Origin: Elusimicrobiota bacterium
GTDB lineage: Bacteria > Elusimicrobiota > UBA5214 > JBBAAG01
Assembly: GCA_041658405.1 (NCBI GenBank)
Contig: JBBAAG010000070.1
Coordinates: 1-17,666 of the forward strand
Reading direction: 5' to 3'
Length of the DNA: 17,666 nt
A model generated the notes under the pieces. That model did not search any database. It had not been told where the DNA came from and saw only the letters and a list, made by a program, of their open reading frames with translations. Positions 1 through 6,978 of the stretch are shown here, one piece after another (the first letter of the stretch is position 1; each line of letters starts with the position of its first letter). A program made the translations under genes and the position numbers.

Positions 1-1
1 T

Positions 2-556
2 TATAGTGAAGTTGAATCTGACGGGAAAACACGGTATGGAGGTTCACATATTGTCTATAGTGACGATCATGGTAAGACATGGCTCCTCGGAGGAACGATG
101 TACCCGAAGATGAATGAATGCCAGGTGGTAGAACTATCTGATGGTTCATTGCTGATGAACAGCAGGAGTAGTAAATGCGGTACCCGCGCGTTTGCGTGGA
201 GTACTGATGGAGGTATTACCTGGCCAAAGATAGAGTATAACACGCCTTTACCTGATCCTGTATGCCAGGCAAGTACGTTGCGTATACGTACCGGTGAAGA
301 AAAACAACCGTATGCGATACTGTTTTCAAACGCTGCAGATTCTAAAGAACGTATTAAGATGACAATACAGATTAGTTATGATGATTGCAAAACCTGGCCG
401 CTAAAAAAAGTTGTATATCCCGGCCCAAGCGCGTACTCGTGTCTTACTCAACTGAATGACGGGATGGTTTTATGTATGTTCGAATCATGGGTAAGAAAAA
501 GGTATGCTAAGATCCGGGTTGCGCGGTTTCCGTTGGCATTGTTAGGTGAAAAATAG
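2..556 (+). CDS. Exo-sialidase-like (BNR/Asp-box) protein, C-terminal fragment
   Basis: The reading frame is open from the left edge, so the start of the gene is missing; 184 residues are visible. It should be a glycoside hydrolase of the sialidase beta-propeller type, which removes terminal sialic (or related) sugars from glycans. Three Asp-boxes (S-x-D-x-G-x-T-W type) are visible: SDDHGKTW at bases 59-82, STDGGITW at 200-223, and a degenerate SYDDCKTW at 374-397. The stretch NECQVVELSDGSLLMNSR (about residues 38-55) matches the sialidase region holding the acid/base Glu and one Arg of the arginine triad. AYSCLTQLNDG with Tyr145 fits the segment carrying the nucleophilic Tyr. The C-terminus ends normally for the family. 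Whether it is secreted cannot be seen. Substrate is uncertain; related Asp-box proteins act on other sugars. Confidence 0.85.
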   Translation, partial: YSEVESDGKTRYGGSHIVYSDDHGKTWLLGGTMYPKMNECQVVELSDGSLLMNSRSSKCGTRAFAWSTDGGITWPKIEYNTPLPDPVCQASTLRIRTGEEKQPYAILFSNAADSKERIKMTIQISYDDCKTWPLKKVVYPGPSAYSCLTQLNDGMVLCMFESWVRKRYAKIRVARFPLALLGEK

Positions 557-600
557 TAACTTGAGCCTGTATATCATAAGATAATGTTGTAATGTAAATC

Positions 601-629
601 TTGAATATTGCGTGTTCTCTTTATATAAT
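601..629 (+). promoter_or_regulatory. Sigma70-like promoter for the phosphorylase gene
   Basis: A -35 box TTGAAT (601-606) and a perfect -10 box TATAAT (624-629) are separated by 17 bases, inside the 136-base gap between the sialidase fragment and the phosphorylase gene. The predicted transcript would start near 636, leaving a leader of about 56 bases. It implies that the phosphorylase is transcribed independently of the sialidase. The rest of the gap (557-600, 630-692) shows no clear terminator hairpin. Confidence 0.6.
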
Positions 630-692
630 TAGCAACTTGTGTAGTTTTGTTGGTGCTCACTTAGCGGATAAGAAGACGGAGTTGTTGTAAAG

Positions 693-2453
693 ATGTCAAA
701 AGAAGAAGTTAATATCGAACAGTTTAAAGGCCGGACGGTAGTAGAAGTTGCAATGGAAGTTGCTCTCACCCCTGAAATTCTTGATGAACTCAATAAACAG
801 TTTAACCACAATGTTGCACGGCATGCTGCAATGTCAACTTCTGTTGGAGGAATCGGGCCGCTACTGCGGGAACGTATGGTTGCTATGTCTAATCTTGGAG
901 TTAATGTTATAGGCGTGAGTTTATTATACGACCGGGTATGGAAACAGCGGTGGTATAACTGGGGACAATTATATCTTGAACGCGTGAAAGTAGCGTCATA
1001 CCTGCGGCAGGTGATGAAGGAAGTTGCAACCATAAATATTAAGATGTATGACGGTACAACGGTACCTACGCGTGTATGGCTTGCGGAGTATGGTAACGCA
1101 AAGATGTATTTTCTTGATGAGCCGGAGATTAATATCAGTGTGTATCCCGGGAAAGAGGATGCATTGGCAAAAGTTGCGGATCCTGTGGAATGGGCAGAAA
1201 CCGCAAGGAGAAAACAAAGCTGGCTGCTTGGCCGCGGGATGCTGACGTTAATGAAGTATCTTAACCAAAAACCTGATTTTATTGTGATGAGCGAAACCCC
1301 AACAATATTTGCGCATAACGCGTTGATTACCGACGAGTTTCAGCATGATCCGTTGTTCGAAGATACAAAGTATGTGTTCAATGACCATACACCGTTAGAG
1401 TATGCGCATCCAATGTGGACAATTGATACTTTGAAACAGGTGCATATAGATCCTCATTACTACAAGAAACTTCATGAAGATAAGGAACTTCATAAGGTTG
1501 ATATCACGCAGTTGTTGATATTCATATGTGAAGGCGTATACGGCGTTGCTGCAAAACACGGGGATGTTATGCGTCAGATGCCAACCTTGAAGAAGTTTGC
1601 AAAAAAAATTCAAACGGTTACCAACGGTGTCAGCGTGAAATACTGGCAATGCCCGGAGTTGGCTAATTACAAAAATATGAGTGACGACGAAATTATTGCT
1701 GTTAAAGACCGTATGAAGAACGAACTTGCGGACTGGGTGTGGTTCCGGTACAAACTATGGTCAAAATGGCGTGAGCTTGCAAAACAAAGGCCGATGATCG
1801 TGTGGTCACGCAGGATTACGAGTTACAAACGGATGGATATTTTGTCGCAGATGCTTAAAAACCGTGCGTTTGCGCAACGGTTGATTGCCACACAGGCTAC
1901 TATCATTATCGGAGGAAGGATACATCAGCAGGATGATCTTTCCAGAAGGATTATTTTTGACTTACTGGACCAGGTGGCAGTATATCCCAGGCTTGAAGAA
2001 CAAATTGTTGTGTTGGATAATTACAATGTATGGGAAGCACCCAAGATGTTCCATGGTGCGGATGCTAGTATAATGATATCCGATGCGGGAAGAGAAGCGT
2101 CTGCTACGGGATTTATGAAAGCGCAGCTTAATGGCGGGATTATAATCGCGTGCAGCGATGGTGCAATACCGGAATCCGTTATTTTTGCTAATGGGGAGAA
2201 TAATAATGGAAAAATGCCAAACGGGTTCCAGGTACATTATCAAGATGACCAGCCTACCTCAGAGTCGTTACTGTCAGCAATTGAACAGTTTACTGATAAC
2301 TACCGGAATAAAACAAACCGGGTTAAAATGATCCGTGCGGCACTTGATATGACTGAACAGGTGAGTGTTGAACGTACTGTACGGGAAACACTGGCGTTAT
2401 TCCACGAGATATGCGGTACTAATTGCCGGAAAGAACTTGCCGGAATAAAGTAA
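693..2453 (+). CDS. Alpha-glucan (glycogen/starch) phosphorylase-like protein, GT35, short form
   Basis: The 586-residue protein resembles the short TIGR02094-type alpha-glucan phosphorylases, which use pyridoxal phosphate to release glucose-1-phosphate from glycogen or maltodextrin in the cytoplasm; classical enzymes are about 800-850 residues. Visible landmarks are GVNVIGVSLLYDRVWKQ (N-terminal domain), a phosphorylase-like NDHTP (about 230), TNGVSVKYW (about 310), the RRITSYKR phosphate-site motif (residues 373-380, equivalent to KRIHEYKR), GGRIHQQDD, and EASATGFMK (468-476), where Lys476 is the expected PLP-anchoring lysine. Deviations from typical enzymes are Ala471 where the family has Gly (EASGT), and Thr-Ser in place of His-Glu in the phosphate-site motif. 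A GGAG-like site at 677-681 lies about 11 bases before the ATG, and no other start is better. The gene converges on the FG-GAP gene with only 15 bases between the stops. Family is confident; substrate and activity are not. Confidence 0.85.
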   Translation: MSKEEVNIEQFKGRTVVEVAMEVALTPEILDELNKQFNHNVARHAAMSTSVGGIGPLLRERMVAMSNLGVNVIGVSLLYDRVWKQRWYNWGQLYLERVKVASYLRQVMKEVATINIKMYDGTTVPTRVWLAEYGNAKMYFLDEPEINISVYPGKEDALAKVADPVEWAETARRKQSWLLGRGMLTLMKYLNQKPDFIVMSETPTIFAHNALITDEFQHDPLFEDTKYVFNDHTPLEYAHPMWTIDTLKQVHIDPHYYKKLHEDKELHKVDITQLLIFICEGVYGVAAKHGDVMRQMPTLKKFAKKIQTVTNGVSVKYWQCPELANYKNMSDDEIIAVKDRMKNELADWVWFRYKLWSKWRELAKQRPMIVWSRRITSYKRMDILSQMLKNRAFAQRLIATQATIIIGGRIHQQDDLSRRIIFDLLDQVAVYPRLEEQIVVLDNYNVWEAPKMFHGADASIMISDAGREASATGFMKAQLNGGIIIACSDGAIPESVIFANGENNNGKMPNGFQVHYQDDQPTSESLLSAIEQFTDNYRNKTNRVKMIRAALDMTEQVSVERTVRETLALFHEICGTNCRKELAGIK

Positions 2454-2468
2454 TGCGTGTATTATTAA

Positions 2469-4478
2469 CTATCTTTTCCATGGGTTAGGATGATAAAACC
2501 CGGGGCCGTGTTCACCGCCGCCATGAACAAATTCTGTCCATCCGTCACAGTCAATGTCGCCTGGGCAGCCGAAGTAAAACATTTTTGGTAATCTCTCGGC
2601 GTAATGCCATTCACGTATGCCGTTAGTGTCAGTATGACGTATAATACGGTTACCCAGCGCGTTGGTTACTAATAAAAGTTCTATATTTCCGTCGTTATCA
2701 AAATCACCGGAGTTTATCCTAGAATTATGGTTTTGTTTTATTAATACTTCGCTGCCATCAACGATAAAAGGGTGTGGTTCAGATAGTACAGGATAGGTTC
2801 CCGGTGTACGGATGATTTTGTGCCATACAAGTTTTCCGCCTGGATTAGGGTCAGTCTTGTGTCCGAGCTGGTATGTCGCACCACTGATTACCAATTCGTC
2901 TAAGCTATCACCATCAACGTCGAGTAAACAGCAATACGCACGGTTGTGATGCTTAATTTCGTGGCCGTTGATATCTTTTATACGCCCGCAGGGGGTAAAT
3001 TTTTTTGGGAACGTACCGTCTTCAGTTCGGTGGCCTTTAAAAAAGTATATATGGCCGGTATCACCGCCAATAATGAGGTCGTCAACTCCGTCATTATCCC
3101 AGTCTGTTATAAAAGGTGATTCGTTGGTAAATTCTTCATATCCCGTAGGGTCAGTCTCGCCAATCGTGTGGATCGGAGATCCTGTATCATCAACTAATTG
3201 TTCGGGGTACGGGTTGAAAACGGGTTTGGAATGGTCAGTACTGATGTTGTACCATATCTGTATACCGTGGCCGCCTTCCATAATATCAGGACGGCCGTCA
3301 TTGTTAAAATCTCGGATTATTAGTTTTGTGGCCATTGAGAGAGTAACATTTTCCTGGCATAGGTAACTGTCTAGCTTGAGTTTTGGTGTGTGTAAATCCA
3401 GTGAGATATTTTTGTAAATCCTGATTTTACCGCCATCACCGGCAAGTAAATGTTTTTTCCCGTCATTGAACCAGTCCAATGCTGCAATATAGTCATGAAA
3501 AAATGCGTAAATGCGATTACCGTCACTGTCTGATAAAAACCCCTCGTTCTTTAGTAATGGTGTGCCGTCTTTCGCAGTCCCAATGTTGCGGTAAAACAAG
3601 ATCCCGGATTTTTTACGGTCGCCGCATGCGATGAGAATGTCCGGTTTACCATCAGAATCCCAGTCTACGATATGCGGTTTAGCAAAGAAGCCGTCAATAT
3701 CTTTTGCACCCCAAACGCCCTTACCTACGCGTATGACATTTCCTTCGTGGTCTTTAAGCATTGTTGTTGGACGCGAGAATATTTCGCTTTTTGCTAAGGG
3801 ATCAAGCTTGGATAATGTAAACGATGGTAGGGACGAATCATCTTTACGCTTGTTTTTATGGTAGTGTTCCCCTGTATATTGAGGAGTTCCGCGGCCTTGC
3901 GACTTGTCCTCAAGTAACCATATTACGCCAGTTTGGTCGCCGATTATAAGATCCCGTCCTCCATCGCCAAACCAGTCAATAACCTCAACTAACAAATAGT
4001 TATAGAATCTTTCGTCTATATAACCGTTAAGTGTGTCCATTTCGAATGCAGGATGCCGGTATTCAATTGAAAATATTTTTCCATCAACATCGCGCAGGGG
4101 TTCTACCGGGTGATACTCTGGAAATATTTCTTTTGATTTTGCTCGGGCAAGGTAGAGTATCGAATTACGGGTATTAAGGATAAGATCGTTTGTCCCGTTA
4201 CCGGAGTAATTTATTATTGTAGGCGTTACAATATAATCTGGTGTTTCCGGGACTAATATTTTTGTTTGGACATACTGGTCACGGTTTTTCGAATCCTTCT
4301 TATGTTCAAATAACCGTATCGGTGCGGTTTCAGCACCAACGCCGCCACAGATTATTTTATGCTCGCCATCCGATGTTTTTATTACACGGAACTTTGACCC
4401 GCATCCGCCAAACATTAACGGGCCATAATCGCCTATTAACGGTATCGCCGGGGGGAAGGTTAGTTTTAATTGATCCAT
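2469..4478 (-). CDS. FG-GAP/VCBS repeat beta-propeller-like protein, no signal peptide
   Basis: This 669-residue protein is a string of FG-GAP/VCBS-type repeats. Each has an Asp-rich calcium-binding loop followed by a hydrophobic strand, as in integrin-alpha-type propellers. Nine loops can be seen, from the N-terminus: NYSGNG (near 4200), DWFGDGGRD (3965), DWDSDGKPD (3650), DWFNDGK (3467), DFNNDGRPD (3300), DWDNDGVDD (3090), DVDGDS (2910), DFDNDGN (2695) and DIDCDG (2550). There is no signal peptide, membrane segment or recognisable enzyme domain, although most family members are secreted or surface-bound. I chose ATG 4478: GGAGGG (4489-4494) lies 10 bases upstream. An in-frame ATG at 4496 would add six residues but has no ribosome site, and the GGAGGG would then fall inside its first codons. 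The ligand is unknown; the most that can be said is a probable binding or scaffold role. Confidence 0.8.
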   Translation of the reverse strand: MDQLKLTFPPAIPLIGDYGPLMFGGCGSKFRVIKTSDGEHKIICGGVGAETAPIRLFEHKKDSKNRDQYVQTKILVPETPDYIVTPTIINYSGNGTNDLILNTRNSILYLARAKSKEIFPEYHPVEPLRDVDGKIFSIEYRHPAFEMDTLNGYIDERFYNYLLVEVIDWFGDGGRDLIIGDQTGVIWLLEDKSQGRGTPQYTGEHYHKNKRKDDSSLPSFTLSKLDPLAKSEIFSRPTTMLKDHEGNVIRVGKGVWGAKDIDGFFAKPHIVDWDSDGKPDILIACGDRKKSGILFYRNIGTAKDGTPLLKNEGFLSDSDGNRIYAFFHDYIAALDWFNDGKKHLLAGDGGKIRIYKNISLDLHTPKLKLDSYLCQENVTLSMATKLIIRDFNNDGRPDIMEGGHGIQIWYNISTDHSKPVFNPYPEQLVDDTGSPIHTIGETDPTGYEEFTNESPFITDWDNDGVDDLIIGGDTGHIYFFKGHRTEDGTFPKKFTPCGRIKDINGHEIKHHNRAYCCLLDVDGDSLDELVISGATYQLGHKTDPNPGGKLVWHKIIRTPGTYPVLSEPHPFIVDGSEVLIKQNHNSRINSGDFDNDGNIELLLVTNALGNRIIRHTDTNGIREWHYAERLPKMFYFGCPGDIDCDGWTEFVHGGGEHGPGFYHPNPWKR

Positions 4479-4488
4479 ATTTTGTAAT

Positions 4489-4494
4489 CCCTCC
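4489..4494 (-). promoter_or_regulatory. Ribosome-binding site that decides the start of the FG-GAP gene
   Basis: On the minus strand this reads GGAGGG, 10 bases before the ATG at 4478. It overlaps the codons just after the alternative upstream ATG at 4496, so it can serve only the downstream start. Confidence 0.6.
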
Positions 4495-4516
4495 ATACTA
4501 AATTTAACTTTGTTTA

Positions 4517-4522
4517 ATTATA
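4517..4522 (-). promoter_or_regulatory. Possible -10 box for the FG-GAP gene
   Basis: On the minus strand this reads TATAAT, about 38 bases before the preferred ATG. I cannot find a convincing -35 box at 16-18 bases, so this is a weak call. A start near 4510 would give a leader of about 30 bases that includes the GGAGGG site. Confidence 0.35.
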
Positions 4523-4561
4523 CATAAAATTATTAAGCAACTGCTTATTACACCTCGGGAG

Positions 4562-4589
4562 TTGACTTTTCAGTGATTAAAAGTATAGA
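4562..4589 (+). promoter_or_regulatory. Sigma70-like promoter for the 39-residue basic protein
   Basis: TTGACT (4562-4567) and TATAGA (4584-4589) are 16 bases apart; an overlapping TAGAAT (4586-4591) gives an 18-base spacing. Transcription would start near 4598, about 58 bases before the ATG at 4656. The promoter lies in the divergent gap 4497-4655, back to back with the FG-GAP gene. Confidence 0.55.
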
Positions 4590-4637
4590 ATGATTGTCAG
4601 TAATGTAGAGAATTAATAATTATTACTTAAGAAAGAC

Positions 4638-4644
4638 GGAGGAG
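4638..4644 (+). promoter_or_regulatory. Strong ribosome-binding site for the small basic gene
   Basis: GGAGGAG, 11 bases before the ATG at 4656. It is among the best Shine-Dalgarno matches in the window and supports this short frame being translated. Confidence 0.6.
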
Positions 4645-4655
4645 TTTGAACGATT

Positions 4656-4775
4656 ATGGGTAGCAGAGCAAAGAGCCCGCAGGCAAAAAGAAGGTTTCAG
4701 ATACGTCAACGGCATCATAGACGCGTTAAACGCCAGAAACTAGCGGCTAAAGCAAAAATAGCTGCGAAGAAATAG
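4656..4775 (+). CDS. Small very basic protein, 39 residues, function unknown
   Basis: The frame encodes MGSRAKSPQAKRRFQIRQRH followed by HRRVKRQKLAAKAKIAAKK, then TAG. About 16 of 39 residues are Lys or Arg and only polar or small residues accompany them; there is no Asp or Glu. It has its own TTGACT/TATAGA promoter and a GGAGGAG ribosome site, which is unusual support for so short a frame. It converges on the MEMO-AMMECR1 gene with 9 bases between the stops. The composition resembles small ribosome- or nucleic-acid-associated proteins (bTHX, the AURKAIP1/COX24-like basic peptides), but I cannot match it to any of them. A role in RNA, ribosome or DNA binding is inference from charge alone. 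Confidence 0.6.
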   Translation: MGSRAKSPQAKRRFQIRQRHHRRVKRQKLAAKAKIAAKK

Positions 4776-4784
4776 TTTTAAGAC

Positions 4785-6329
4785 TTACTTCCCGTGTTCC
4801 TCAAACGGGAATACCGTGAAAGTATAAATATCCGTCCCATCCTTTTTCCATGCATCCGGAGGTAGGCCAGCTTTATGCGCGCATAAGGAGGACATAAACT
4901 GTTCAGTATTCCATCCGGTTTCATCCCATACTTGAGGAAGATATAACCCGCCCCGCATACCTTTACGTACCAAAACACCGGTTTTATTGGGAATAATGTC
5001 ATCAACCGCGGATTGTTTTAACGGTGAGAGTACAGAAATTTCAATTGATATTTTTGTTAACTCATCTTTGGTTACCGGAGTGAATCTGGTGTCTTCAAAC
5101 GCAGCGGCTTGTGCCATATGGATTACAGCTTTGTACAATTCCTCTTGCGGAGTTGTGGTGCCGATACAACCGCGGAGGCCAGTGCCTGTGCGTAAGGTTA
5201 CGAATACCGCAGCCTGGTTTTTTAGTTCATCAAGTTTTGGTGTGTATTTCATTTGTTTGTTATCCAGTGCCTGAGTAATACTTTCCCGTGCCAGGCGTAA
5301 TAGTTCGGTTTGCGCTTCTACGGATACACTAAATTCTTTTTTCATCACAGGTTGTGCTCCTTTGTTAATAATATTTTTTTTACCTGATTTTAGGTATACC
5401 GCAGCGGTATAGCCAACAACACTGTCTTTATTCCCGTACTTCGGTACGTCACCGGAGTTCGCGTAGGTTAAGATTTTTATTGTGTCAGCACCTAAAACTT
5501 TGGAGGCGGTAGTTATCGCATAAACCACGCCTTCCCCACAAAAAACACAGTGGAGGTTTGGTATGTTTTTTGTCTCAACTGAACGGATATAACTGTTGAT
5601 TTGGTTTATATCAAAAGATTCTAATGCTTTTAGTACTCCGGTATCAACAGTTTGCGCATCCTCATATTTTGGGTAGTGTGACATATCTGTTGAACCTATC
5701 AGAAGTACGCGTTTCTTTTCTTCTTTAACGGCTTCGCCGATTGCAGTACCGATCTGCGATGAAATATCTGTTCCAGGGTTTCCAATGAGTATAGGCACTA
5801 TTTTTGTGCCAGGTAATACTTTTTGGATAAAAGGTAGCTGGACTTCGATTGAATGCTCGTTATTATGTGCTGCAGGGAGTGGTTTTATAAGGTTATTGGA
5901 TTTGTTTATTATTTTCTCGGCTAAGATATTGTCTATTTCTATATAACCAAGCGGGGTTTCAAATTTTCCTTTGGGATACACAGCTGCGATGTTCTCCAAA
6001 GAGTATCTATGTGACAATCCAATGATAATTACCGTATCGTAAGTTTTACCTTTTACCTGATTATACGCATACGCAGCGATACCCCCGGAGAAAATGTAGC
6101 CCGCGTGAGGGGATAATAACGCTGTGATTGTTCCAGGTAATTGCTTCTGCAGCGCGTTGGACATAAAATATTCAATCATTTGTTCGAGGTCCGCTTTGCT
6201 GTCGGGGTAAAACTGCCCTGCGACAGTGGTTTTACGTACCGGCAGGTTTTCGGTACAGCCCTGTGAAGCGGTTAGTACCAAAAAGGTTAGTACCGTGAGT
6301 GCGGTTCGAATATATTTTTTTGTGTGCAT
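4785..6329 (-). CDS. MEMO1-AMMECR1 fusion (AmmeMemoRadiSam proteins B and A) with export/lipoprotein signal
   Basis: This 514-residue protein fuses two partners of the AmmeMemoRadiSam system. Residues 1-25 form a signal: Lys-Lys-Tyr-Ile-Arg, a hydrophobic core (10-21), then SQGC with Cys25 as a possible lipidation site (an imperfect lipobox). Residues about 31-314 are the MEMO1 domain, related to class III extradiol dioxygenases. It keeps the expected iron-ligand positions: His75 in SPHAGYIFSGG, His107 in IGLSHR, and Cys264 in CVFCGEG, plus Asp215 in GSTDMSHY. Residues about 330-514 are AMMECR1, with its signature LRGCIG at 385-390. The reaction catalysed by this family is not established, and the radical-SAM partner is not in the window. 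The gene lies 17 bases after the cNMP-binding gene and is probably co-transcribed with it. A clear Shine-Dalgarno site is not visible. Domains are confident; export is probable; surface or periplasmic anchoring is inferred. Confidence 0.92.
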   Translation of the reverse strand: MHTKKYIRTALTVLTFLVLTASQGCTENLPVRKTTVAGQFYPDSKADLEQMIEYFMSNALQKQLPGTITALLSPHAGYIFSGGIAAYAYNQVKGKTYDTVIIIGLSHRYSLENIAAVYPKGKFETPLGYIEIDNILAEKIINKSNNLIKPLPAAHNNEHSIEVQLPFIQKVLPGTKIVPILIGNPGTDISSQIGTAIGEAVKEEKKRVLLIGSTDMSHYPKYEDAQTVDTGVLKALESFDINQINSYIRSVETKNIPNLHCVFCGEGVVYAITTASKVLGADTIKILTYANSGDVPKYGNKDSVVGYTAAVYLKSGKKNIINKGAQPVMKKEFSVSVEAQTELLRLARESITQALDNKQMKYTPKLDELKNQAAVFVTLRTGTGLRGCIGTTTPQEELYKAVIHMAQAAAFEDTRFTPVTKDELTKISIEISVLSPLKQSAVDDIIPNKTGVLVRKGMRGGLYLPQVWDETGWNTEQFMSSLCAHKAGLPPDAWKKDGTDIYTFTVFPFEEHGK

Positions 6330-6346
6330 ATAAGGAAATGTGTTTT

Positions 6347-6823
6347 TTACATGCCTAACAGGCGTTTACTTAAGTCTTTGATAGTATCATCTGTTGAACG
6401 TAGTTTGGAGACCAGGTCGGTGATTACCTGCAAAAAAAATTTTGTCGCGAGTACAGGTTGTTCTTTTACTAGTTTATCAATAGATTTTGTGTTCAACGAA
6501 TAGAGTTTGCTTTCAAAAAACGCTATTGAAGTTGCGGAACGGGATTTATGGTCAAATAATGTGAACTCACCGAAGATATTACCCGCGTGTAACCGTGTAA
6601 GCGTAAGTGTTTCACCGGTTTCACGGGAGGGAATAAGTTTTTTTATGTCCACAATACCAGATTCTATTATGTACATACGGTCACCGGGATCGCCTTCTTT
6701 AAAGATAACACTGTTTTCTTCAAAATGTTCTTCTTCGAGTAGTGTGGCAAAATATTTTAGTTCGTCTTCATTCAATGGTTTGAATATTGGTATTTTGTGT
6801 AAAAACTTAAGTATTTCTTCCAT
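6347..6823 (-). CDS. Stand-alone cyclic nucleotide-binding (CRP-like) domain protein
   Basis: The 158-residue protein is one cNMP-binding beta-roll. It opens with ILKFLHKIPIFKPL (the usual N-terminal helix), has FKEGDPGDRMYIIESG (41-56), and a phosphate-binding cassette FGEFTLFDHKSRSAT (84-98) with Glu86 and Arg95 positioned to contact the ribose and cyclic phosphate. Residues about 110-158 are helical and end without a helix-turn-helix, so it is not a CRP-type DNA-binding regulator. It may act as a sensor that signals through protein contacts. It is the first gene of the minus-strand unit with the MEMO-AMMECR1 gene. Its ATG has no Shine-Dalgarno site, yet later Met codons (Met50) would destroy the domain, so the start is secure. 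Cyclic AMP as ligand is likely by family but not shown. Confidence 0.9.
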   Translation of the reverse strand: MEEILKFLHKIPIFKPLNEDELKYFATLLEEEHFEENSVIFKEGDPGDRMYIIESGIVDIKKLIPSRETGETLTLTRLHAGNIFGEFTLFDHKSRSATSIAFFESKLYSLNTKSIDKLVKEQPVLATKFFLQVITDLVSKLRSTDDTIKDLSKRLLGM

Positions 6824-6833
6824 AACAATAGTT

Positions 6834-6863
6834 ATTCTATGTTAATTACTGTAGTAATGTCAA
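6834..6863 (-). promoter_or_regulatory. Sigma70-like promoter of the cNMP/MEMO unit, predicting a near-leaderless mRNA
   Basis: Read on the minus strand: a perfect TTGACA (6858-6863), an 18-base spacer, and TAGAAT (6834-6839). The expected start near 6827 is only a few bases before the ATG (6821-6823). The gene has no Shine-Dalgarno site, which agrees with leaderless translation. Confidence 0.6.
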
Positions 6864-6925
6864 ATTGTGTATTGCTAAAAAACAGTATGTAAACTTATTG
6901 AGTAAAGGAAATGTCTAATTAAATA

Positions 6926-6934
6926 TGATAGAAT
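6926..6934 (+). promoter_or_regulatory. Possible extended -10 promoter for the transporter operon
   Basis: TGATAGAAT (6926-6934) fits an extended -10 element (TGn + TAGAAT). No good -35 box lies at the right distance. A start near 6941 would exclude the upstream ATG at 6925 and support the GTG start at 6979. The shared gap to the divergent cNMP gene (6824-6924) holds no other clear signal on the plus strand. Confidence 0.3.
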
Positions 6935-6978
6935 TTACTGATTTGATAAATGAAAAAGTGAGGTATGGAAACAGTATT

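Noticed and set aside
629..1033. 134-codon open frame on the minus strand
   Set aside because: It overlaps the start of the phosphorylase gene and its promoter, has a composition unlike a folded protein, and no promoter or ribosome site fits it.
2454..2468. Bidirectional terminator between the convergent phosphorylase and FG-GAP genes
   Set aside because: The 15-base gap has no inverted repeat or T-run that I can see.
2968..3366. 132-codon open frame on the plus strand
   Set aside because: It is antisense inside the FG-GAP gene; the opposite frame shows clear calcium-loop repeats through the same bases.
6925..6978. Upstream ATG extension of the TolC-family gene
   Set aside because: It would place 18 charged residues before an otherwise perfect signal peptide and overlaps a possible extended -10 element; I prefer GTG 6979 but cannot exclude it.
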